The notes under the pieces: generated by a model | The model's input: the letters and a program-made list of their open reading frames with translations, nothing else | The model's database searches: none | What the model was told of the DNA's origin: nothing | Part shown: positions 58,288-64,000 of the stretch, piece by piece | Position numbering within the stretch: the stretch's first letter is position 1 | Layout: each line of letters starts with the position of its first letter | Translations under genes and position numbers: made by a program | Source of the DNA: DASWZN01 sp036404435 | GTDB lineage: Bacteria; Acidobacteriota; Terriglobia; Bryobacterales; Bryobacteraceae | NCBI GenBank assembly: GCA_036404435.1 | Contig: DASWZN010000063.1 | Span: 61,981-125,980, forward strand | Length of the DNA stretch: 64,000 bases | Direction: 5' to 3'

Positions 58288-59715
58288 ATGACTTTCAACT
58301 CCCTAGCGTTCATGTTCCTGTTCCTGCCGGCGGTGGTGGCGGGTTACTTTCTGTTGGGCCGCGGCTCGGACCGCCGCTGGTCCAAGGTGTGGCTGCTCGC
58401 CGCGTCGCTGGTGTTTTACTCCGGCGGCCGGATTGAGACTCTGCCGGTCCTGATCGGATCGGTGGCGGTCAACTGCCTGCTTGCCACGTGGCTCCTGAAG
58501 CCGGAGGGACCCTTCAAACTGCACCGGGGCGCAGTTCTGTTCTCCGGAATCGCCGCCAACGTGTTGTTCCTGTGCATGTTCAAATATGTCGGGTTCTTCG
58601 TGGTCGCGCTCGATCAGGTGGCCGGCACTAGGCTGGCGGCGCCGCACATCGCATTCCCGCTGGGCATCAGCTTCTTCACCATCCAGCAGATCATGTTCCT
58701 GGTGGACTGCTACGAAGGGCTGATCGAGGGGCACAACTGGCTGGACTACTTCGTTTTTGCGGGCCTCTTTCCGTATGTCACCATGGGGCCGATCGTCCGC
58801 TGGAAGCAGGTGGTGCCTCAACTAAACGATCCGAAAGGATGGCGTCTCGATCCAGACAACGTCGCCAGGGGCTTGTTCGTATTCGTGATCGGCCTGTTCA
58901 AGAAAGTAGTGCTGGCGGACAGCTTCTTCCGCTGGGCGGATGCGGGGTTCAGTTACGGGCATCCGCTTTCCCTGGCGGGCGGCTGGATTGCCGCGCTGGC
59001 TTTCACGTTTCAGCTCTACTTCGATTTCAGCGGCTACACCGACATGGCGATCGGCGCGGCCCTGATGCTCAACATCAACCTTCCCCAGAACTTCAACGCG
59101 CCCTTCCGCGCCCAGAGCATTAGCGATTTCTGGCGGCGCTGGCACATGACGCTGACCAACTTCTTCACCACTTACATGTACACGCCCATCATCCGCTCGA
59201 TGGCCCGGGTGACGATCGCCAAGGCCATGCTGGCGACTTTCGTGGTGATGGTGATTATCGGTTTCTGGCACGGGGCCAACTGGACGTTCGTCGTTTTCGG
59301 CGCGCTGCATGGCGTGGCGCTGGCGACGAACCAGTTGTGGAAGAAGATGAAATGGCCGATGCCGGCGCCGCTGGCGTGGCTGCTCACTTTCACCTTCGTC
59401 GTTGTCGCGCTGGTCTTTTTCAGGGCCTCCGGCCTCACCCAGGCCGCGCAGGTCGTGGCGTCGATGTTCAGCCTGCGGGGCGGGCTGTTCAACTATGAAC
59501 CGTGGAGCGGCATTGGGCGCGTGGATCAGCTTCTGGGCATCGGCTGGATGCTTTTCGGCCTGGCGACCCAGGTTCGCGGAAAGAGCTCGCTGGAGTTGCA
59601 GCGCGCCTTCCAGCCTTCATGGGCCACCGCGGCGACCGCGGTCGCGCTCGCCGTCGTTGCCTGCATCTATGCTAACGGCGTCGTATCGAGGAGCTTCGTA
59701 TACCGTGACTTCTAA
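58288..59715 (+). CDS. MBOAT O-acyltransferase (AlgI/DltB-like)
   Basis: A 475-residue membrane protein with about 11 helices. The AlgI-type start is MTFNSLAFMFLFLPAVVAGYF. Conserved elements are FPLGISFFTIQQIMFLVDCYEG, GPIVRWKQVVPQL, FQLYFDFSGYTDMAIGAALM, FWRRWHMTLTNFF and GFWHGANWTFVVFGALHG, whose His is catalytic. It moves an activated acyl group across the membrane onto the polysaccharide. The preceding ACP and the following SGNH-like protein form a cassette like AlgI-AlgJ/X or DltB-DltD. It overlaps the next gene by 11 nt. Confidence 0.93.
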   Translation: MTFNSLAFMFLFLPAVVAGYFLLGRGSDRRWSKVWLLAASLVFYSGGRIETLPVLIGSVAVNCLLATWLLKPEGPFKLHRGAVLFSGIAANVLFLCMFKYVGFFVVALDQVAGTRLAAPHIAFPLGISFFTIQQIMFLVDCYEGLIEGHNWLDYFVFAGLFPYVTMGPIVRWKQVVPQLNDPKGWRLDPDNVARGLFVFVIGLFKKVVLADSFFRWADAGFSYGHPLSLAGGWIAALAFTFQLYFDFSGYTDMAIGAALMLNINLPQNFNAPFRAQSISDFWRRWHMTLTNFFTTYMYTPIIRSMARVTIAKAMLATFVVMVIIGFWHGANWTFVVFGALHGVALATNQLWKKMKWPMPAPLAWLLTFTFVVVALVFFRASGLTQAAQVVASMFSLRGGLFNYEPWSGIGRVDQLLGIGWMLFGLATQVRGKSSLELQRAFQPSWATAATAVALAVVACIYANGVVSRSFVYRDF

Positions 59716-60676
59716 GCGATTCCTGGCAGTCTTCGCAGGCGGTTTCGCCGCGGTTTGCGCCGTCCTGATTCCGTTGAATATGTACGCGGACCCGTACGGT
59801 TTGTTCCGGTCGTCCCGCGCGCGCCCTCTCCCCGTCTACGGCGAGGAGCGAATCGCCAAGTATCTGTATTCGATGCGGTACATTCCGGAGAACTTCGACG
59901 GCATCCTGCTGGGCTCATCCGTGTCGGATAACCTGGACCCGAAGCAGTTCCACGGCTACCGGCTATACAACGCTTCGATCAATGGCGGAAACGTCGAGGA
60001 CCTTCGGCCCATCGCGGAGAACGTTTACGGCAAGAGCACGCTTAAGCTCACCGTCGTCTGCATCCACCGCTATCTGACCCTCGACCACGACAGGAAGACC
60101 GACCTGATGACGCCCCGGCAATACTGGGGCGCGCTGGGCTCGCCCCAATTGATCACCGCCTATCTTTCCGGGATGGCGGCTCGCCGCGGGATTGTGCGCG
60201 GCGAGTACGACGAGTTCGGCACTCTGCGCGCGGGGGCGGACCTCGATGTTGCCACGGTGAGGAAGAACATCGATAAGGCGGTCGGTGAAATCCAACGCGG
60301 GCAAGCGTCGGTCGGAAACTACTCCATCGACCCCGTCGCGCTGGCCGGGTTGGACGGCATCCTGTCCAAGGCCAGGCGCCGCAGCCAGCGAATGTTGGTC
60401 TTCTATCCGCCCGTGCCGGCGCCCGTCTTCGCGATCCGCTCGGCCGAATTTGCGCGTTATCGCGCCACAGTAAGCTCGTTGTTGCGTCCGGGCGATGCGG
60501 TTGTGGATTTCAACGATCCGTCGCATGCGGACCTGCGAAGCGATTTACGGAACTTCGAGGACGCGGTCCACCTGAGTAAGTCCGGCGCGGCGTCGGTCAT
60601 GTGCGAGTTGAGCAGGACCGTCGCGGCGCTGGACGCGGCGAATCCGGCGGTGGTGGCACAAGCGGGGAGGAAATAG
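59705..60676 (+). CDS. SGNH/AlgX-like partner of the MBOAT acyltransferase
   Basis: A 323-residue protein with one N-terminal membrane helix (FLAVFAGGFAAVCAVLIPLNM). The periplasmic SGNH-like domain shows GILLGSSVSDNLDPKQF (Ser block), NASINGGNVEDL (Gly/Asn block) and, near the end, FEDAVHLSKSGA carrying the D-x-x-H pair. Partners of this kind (AlgJ/AlgX, DltD) complete acyl transfer from the MBOAT protein to the polymer. The GTG start at 59705 lies inside the MBOAT gene's last codons, so translation is coupled. Confidence 0.8.
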   Translation: MTSKRFLAVFAGGFAAVCAVLIPLNMYADPYGLFRSSRARPLPVYGEERIAKYLYSMRYIPENFDGILLGSSVSDNLDPKQFHGYRLYNASINGGNVEDLRPIAENVYGKSTLKLTVVCIHRYLTLDHDRKTDLMTPRQYWGALGSPQLITAYLSGMAARRGIVRGEYDEFGTLRAGADLDVATVRKNIDKAVGEIQRGQASVGNYSIDPVALAGLDGILSKARRRSQRMLVFYPPVPAPVFAIRSAEFARYRATVSSLLRPGDAVVDFNDPSHADLRSDLRNFEDAVHLSKSGAASVMCELSRTVAALDAANPAVVAQAGRK

Positions 60677-61104
60677 TGGACAGGCTGCATCACATGGGCT
60701 TCGTGGTCCCCTCGATCGGCGACGCGGTGGACCGCTTCATCGCCGGCATGGGACTGCGCTGGGACGGGCAGGTGTTTCACGATCCAATCCAGACGGTCCG
60801 GGTTACGTTCCTGGAACATTGCACGCCCGAAGCCCCGATGATCGAGTTAGTGGAACCGGCGTCTCCGCAATCGCGCGTCGCCGGTTTTCTCAAGCGCGGC
60901 GGCGGCCTGCATCACCTCTGCTACGAGGTGGATTCGCTGGACGCCCGCATCGAGAGCGCGCTGGCCTCCGGCGCCGCCCTGCTGCTTCCTCCAGCGGAGG
61001 CCGTGGCCTTCGCCGGACGCAGAATCGCCTGGGTGTGCACGCCGGATCGGCTGTTCGTCGAATACCTCGAGCGGCGCCCCCCCGCTCCTCTCGCCTCGCA
61101 GTGA
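60676..61104 (+). CDS. VOC-family protein (methylmalonyl-CoA epimerase-like)
   Basis: A 142-residue two-module VOC protein. RLHHMGFVVPSIGDAVDRF, PMIELVEPASPQS, GGGLHHLCYEVDSLDARI and RLFVEYLERR supply the His/Glu metal-binding pattern (His near residue 5, Glu in IELVEP, His in LHHLCYE, Glu in FVEYLE). It resembles methylmalonyl-CoA epimerase in size and motif. In this position it may epimerise or process the acyl group for the polymer. The GTG start overlaps the previous TAG by one base and has GGGAGG upstream. A decayed copy lies at 62892-63040. This is the last gene of the operon. Confidence 0.85.
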   Translation: MDRLHHMGFVVPSIGDAVDRFIAGMGLRWDGQVFHDPIQTVRVTFLEHCTPEAPMIELVEPASPQSRVAGFLKRGGGLHHLCYEVDSLDARIESALASGAALLLPPAEAVAFAGRRIAWVCTPDRLFVEYLERRPPAPLASQ

Positions 61105-61134
61105 CCGTAAGGGACCGGCGTCCCACGAGTATCC

Positions 61135-62871
61135 ATGCTCTCCGGCCTCCGCACGCGCACCTTCCCGCTGACCTTGGCGCTGTTCTCAGTTGGGGCGGGG
61201 CTTGCCCGGTCCCAGCCTCCTGCGCCGCGCTTGTTCTTCTCCGACTTGGTGAGCGGGCCCAATACGGGCGGCCAGGACAACAACGGCGCTTTCGTCACGC
61301 TCTACGGCAATTACTTCGGCTCCAATCCCACCGTCACCGTCGGCGGAGGACCGGCCATCCTCACACTGGCGCCGTCTCCTCACTTGTGGTACCAGAAGGT
61401 GACAATACAGCTTGGTCCAAACGCTCAGACCGGCAACATCGTCGTTTCTAACTCGAACGGCGCTTCCAACGGCCTGCCGTTCACCGTCCGCACGGGCAAA
61501 ATCTATTTCGTGGCTCCGAATGGCAGCGATTCTAAATCGGGCTCTTACAAATCGCCCTGGAAGACGCTCCCCCACGCCGTGCAGACGACCGGTGCGGGCG
61601 CCATCATTTACGCCATGGATGGCGTCTCGCAAACCACGGACGACGGCCAGGGCTGGGGCGCGGCTATCCTGTTACGCTCGGGCTGGTGTCAGGGGACGGC
61701 AAGCAACCCGAAAGCTCTGATCGCCTATCCCGGGGCCACTGTGACCATCGGCAACCCGGCCGGCTCGTCTCCTGGATACGGATTACGGGGCACGGATTCC
61801 TCGGGAGGCGCGTGCGGCGGCAACTGGGTTCTGGCCGGGCTGACATTCCGAGGATTGCAGCCCATCCAGACCGCGGGGCCGAGCACCAACTGGCGCATCA
61901 TCGGCAACGACGTCTCGAATCCCCTGGCAGGCGGCGGCAACGGCGGCGGATCGGCCTTGGGCGTGATGCAGTCCACTTACACCAGGATCCTGGGCAACAA
62001 CGGCCACGATATGAACCTGGCCAGCACCGACCGCATGCAGCAGGCTTTCTATCCCGGCACCGACAGTAACCACCTCGAGCTGGCCTGGAATCTGGTGGCC
62101 AACGCCAAGGGGCGAGCCGGCATCCAGATTCATTCTTCGCCGCTCTCGCGCGGCAACGGCTATGCGATGTACGACCTTTCGATCCATGACAACGTGGTGC
62201 ACGACATCGCCGAAGAAGGCATCCTGGTGGATACCGTGGATCCCTCCAAAGGGCCGGTCACGGTCTACAACAACGTGGTGTACAACGTGGGGCAGGACGG
62301 TCAGTCCGACGGGGCCATCTATCGCGCCGATAGCTCCGATTACGACGGCTCGCAGGGGGTGGGCTCGGGCTACGTTGATTTCTACAACAACACCGTGTTC
62401 GCCTACAAGGCGGGCCCCGGCTTTGGGGCGAGCTTCGAGGTTCACCAGGGCCAGGCGCTGATCGACCGGCTGCGGAACAATATCATCCTGAGCTCGGGCG
62501 GCCGCTACTTTGACGTAACCAGCGGCACCACAAATTCCGGTTGTTCCAGCACCGACAACGTCTCGGCGTGCCCGAACTTCACTGGCTCGAACAACCTGCT
62601 TTACGGAGCCGGCGCGGCCACGTTCACGAACCTGGTCACCGGCTCGATCAACGCCGACCCGAAACTGGCGAACCCGGCGCAGGGAGACGCGCACCTGCAG
62701 GCGGGGAGCCCGGCTATCGGCGCCGGCGTCACGATCCCGGCCCTGGCCATCGACCTCGACGGCAAGCAGCGTCCTCAAGGCGCAGCCTGCGACATTGGCG
62801 CTTATGAGAGCGGGAGCGGAAGCCCGGCGCCGGTCGTCGCGGCGCCCGGTCCGAGCCACGTCAACGAGTAA
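61135..62871 (+). CDS. Secreted IPT/Ig plus beta-helix protein (copy 1)
   Basis: A 578-residue exported protein with a signal peptide (residues 1-26, ending LARSQ). Residues 30-120 are an IPT/TIG-like domain (GAFVTLYGNYFGSNPTVTVGG, TGNIVVSNSNGASNGLPF). The rest is a right-handed parallel beta-helix: IYFVAPNGSDSKSGSYKSPWKTL is typical of DUF1565-like starts, then rungs such as YDLSIHDNVVHDIAEEGILV and VTVYNNVVYNVGQDGQSDG. Such proteins often cleave or bind polysaccharide. Its place directly after the exopolysaccharide operon fits a role on that polymer, by inference. Copy 2 starts at 63050. Confidence 0.83.
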   Translation: MLSGLRTRTFPLTLALFSVGAGLARSQPPAPRLFFSDLVSGPNTGGQDNNGAFVTLYGNYFGSNPTVTVGGGPAILTLAPSPHLWYQKVTIQLGPNAQTGNIVVSNSNGASNGLPFTVRTGKIYFVAPNGSDSKSGSYKSPWKTLPHAVQTTGAGAIIYAMDGVSQTTDDGQGWGAAILLRSGWCQGTASNPKALIAYPGATVTIGNPAGSSPGYGLRGTDSSGGACGGNWVLAGLTFRGLQPIQTAGPSTNWRIIGNDVSNPLAGGGNGGGSALGVMQSTYTRILGNNGHDMNLASTDRMQQAFYPGTDSNHLELAWNLVANAKGRAGIQIHSSPLSRGNGYAMYDLSIHDNVVHDIAEEGILVDTVDPSKGPVTVYNNVVYNVGQDGQSDGAIYRADSSDYDGSQGVGSGYVDFYNNTVFAYKAGPGFGASFEVHQGQALIDRLRNNIILSSGGRYFDVTSGTTNSGCSSTDNVSACPNFTGSNNLLYGAGAATFTNLVTGSINADPKLANPAQGDAHLQAGSPAIGAGVTIPALAIDLDGKQRPQGAACDIGAYESGSGSPAPVVAAPGPSHVNE

Positions 62872-62891
62872 TCGGTGATCTGATAGAAGGG

Positions 62892-63040
62892 GGAACCGGC
62901 GCCTCCGCACTCGCGTGTCGCCGGGCTTCTCAAGCGCGGTGGCGGCCTGCATCGCCTCTGCTACGAGGCCGATTCGTTGGACGCCCGCATCGAGAGCGCG
63001 CTGGCCTCGAGCGGCGCCCGCCCGCTCCTCTCGCCTCATA
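62892..63040 (+). pseudogene. Remnant of a second VOC gene
   Basis: This stretch matches the 3' part of the VOC gene (60852-61100) with point changes. About 100 nt are missing between two CCTC tetramers (60965-60968 and 61065-61068 in the intact copy), a frame-breaking deletion. No start codon is kept. It lies just before the second beta-helix gene, exactly where the intact VOC gene lies relative to the first, so the unit was duplicated as VOC plus beta-helix. Confidence 0.9.
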
Positions 63041-63049
63041 GGAGTATCC

Positions 63050-64000
63050 ATGCTTTCACCTTTCCACCTTCGCGGGCGTGCCTTGCCCGTGGCCTTGGCG
63101 CTGTTCGCCGTCTTGCCGGGGATTGCGCGGTCCCAGACTCCGGCGCCGCGCTTGTTCTTCTCCGACCTAGTGAGCGGGCCCAACACAGGCGGCCAGGGCA
63201 ACAACGGCGCTTTCGTCACCCTTTACGGGAATTACTTCGGCTCCAACCCTACCGTCACCGTCGGCGGAGGGCAGGCCATCGTCACGGTGGCGCCGGCCCC
63301 TTACCTGTGGTACCAGAAGCTGACCGTGCAGCTTGGTCCCCGGGCTCAAACCGGCAACATAGTCGTTTCTAACTCGAACGGCACTTCCAATGGCCGGCCG
63401 TTCACCGTCTCCTCGGGCAACATCTATTTCGTAGCGACAAACGGCAGCGATGCGAACCCGGGCTCTTACACCGCGCCCTGGCAAACTCTCGTGAACGCCG
63501 TGCAGACTGCCGGCGCCAGCGCCGGTTCCATCGTCTACGCCATGAATGGCGTCTCCCAAACCACCGACGATGGACAGGGTTGGGGCGCGGCCATCACTCT
63601 GCGCACCGCCTGGTGTCAGGGCACGTCGGCCGCCCCGACGGCTCTGATCGCGTATCCTGGTGCCACGGTGACCATCGGCACCTCGGGAACGTCGCCGTCC
63701 TACGGCATCCGCGCCACGGACTCCTCCGCCGGAGGCGGCGCCTGCGGAGGCAACTGGGTCATAGCGGGGCTAACCCTGCGAGGCATCCAGCCCATTCAAA
63801 CTGCCGGGCCGAGCACCAACTGGCGTATCATCGGCAACGACGTCTCGAATCCTCAGGCCAGCGGCAACAACGGCGGCGGATCGGCCCTGGGCGTGGAACA
63901 GTCCACTTACACCGAGGTCCTGGGCAATAACGGCCACGACATGAATCTGGCCAGCACCGACCGCCTCCAGCAGGCCTTCTACCCGGGCACCGACAGCAAT
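63050..64000 (+). CDS. Secreted IPT/Ig plus beta-helix protein (copy 2, 3' end beyond window)
   Basis: A partial open frame of at least 317 residues, a close paralog of the 61135 product. The signal peptide (residues 1-28, ending IARSQ) is followed by the same IPT-like module (GAFVTLYGNYFGSNPTVTVGG) and beta-helix start (IYFVATNGSDANPGSY). Differences are scattered through the chain, with a three-residue insertion near AGASAGSIVYAMNG. GGAG lies a few nt before the ATG. The two copies may bind or cleave slightly different polymers. The frame is intact to the window edge. Confidence 0.85.
   Translation, partial: MLSPFHLRGRALPVALALFAVLPGIARSQTPAPRLFFSDLVSGPNTGGQGNNGAFVTLYGNYFGSNPTVTVGGGQAIVTVAPAPYLWYQKLTVQLGPRAQTGNIVVSNSNGTSNGRPFTVSSGNIYFVATNGSDANPGSYTAPWQTLVNAVQTAGASAGSIVYAMNGVSQTTDDGQGWGAAITLRTAWCQGTSAAPTALIAYPGATVTIGTSGTSPSYGIRATDSSAGGGACGGNWVIAGLTLRGIQPIQTAGPSTNWRIIGNDVSNPQASGNNGGGSALGVEQSTYTEVLGNNGHDMNLASTDRLQQAFYPGTDSN

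Noticed and set aside
24026..61104. Exosortase (XrtA)/PEP-CTERM system
   Set aside because: The ExeA-type ATPase and Wzz/BY-kinase set suggested it, but I found no exosortase-like membrane protein and no PEP-CTERM sorting signal in any translated gene.

Overview
The window is high-GC bacterial DNA whose gene content points to an acidobacterium close to Candidatus Solibacter / Bryobacterales. The signs are twin-arginine Gfo/Idh/MocA oxidoreductases and aldo/keto reductases, small secreted proteins with a 'VPF-F-I-N--YMPAGEY' core, secreted Ig/IPT plus beta-helix proteins, an UpxY-type antiterminator at the head of a polysaccharide locus, and GTG/TTG starts with chains of ATGA/GTGA stop-start overlaps. 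This placement is inferred from family content, not from a marker gene.

Positions 1-23.5 kb are a mosaic of small transcription units. They hold a truncated Ig-like surface protein, a zinc-ribbon protein, a class I fumarase, a HEAT-repeat gene lodged between two 131-bp copies of the fumarase 3' end beside tRNA-Phe, an XRE regulator with a membrane partner, a GntR regulator driving an ABC exporter with two paralogous permeases, an aldo/keto reductase, an overlapping oxidoreductase-oxidoreductase-cupin operon, a trypsin-like protease, a DedA protein, an Hsp15-like S4 protein, guaB coupled to a zinc-ribbon gene, tRNA-Ser and a URO-D family protein.

Positions 23.6-61.1 kb form one co-directional exopolysaccharide locus of about 31 genes with almost no intergenic space. 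An AT-rich promoter region and a leader of about 300 nt precede an UpxY/NusG-like antiterminator. The genes supply regulation (UpxY, RHH protein), envelope export (Wzz, Wza, outer-membrane barrel, ExeA-type ATPase, BY-kinase), sugar assembly (phosphoglycosyl transferase, four glycosyltransferases, DegT aminotransferase, FlaA1/CapD dehydratase), flipping and polymerisation (Wzx, Wzy-like), and modification (two deacetylases, two FemAB/CelD-like acyltransferases, an FkbH-ACP-MBOAT-SGNH cassette, a VOC protein). The locus also holds a proline-dehydrogenase-like gene and a predicted JAB-like/TonB fusion.

The strongest candidate for something undescribed is a pair of full-length paralogs in this locus (26457-29360 and 49314-52106). 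Each joins an unknown helical domain, a phosphoribosyltransferase, an APH-like kinase and a HAD phosphatase in one chain of 930-967 residues. Key residues of the PRTase and HAD parts are intact in both, while the kinase catalytic loop is unusual in both in the same way. This suggests a PRPP-dependent step linked to surface polysaccharide that I cannot assign to a known pathway.

From 61.1 kb to the right edge, two tandem secreted beta-helix proteins are separated by a decayed copy of the upstream VOC gene, which shows that a VOC plus beta-helix unit was duplicated. All calls come from reading the sequence and translations by eye; no database search was run.
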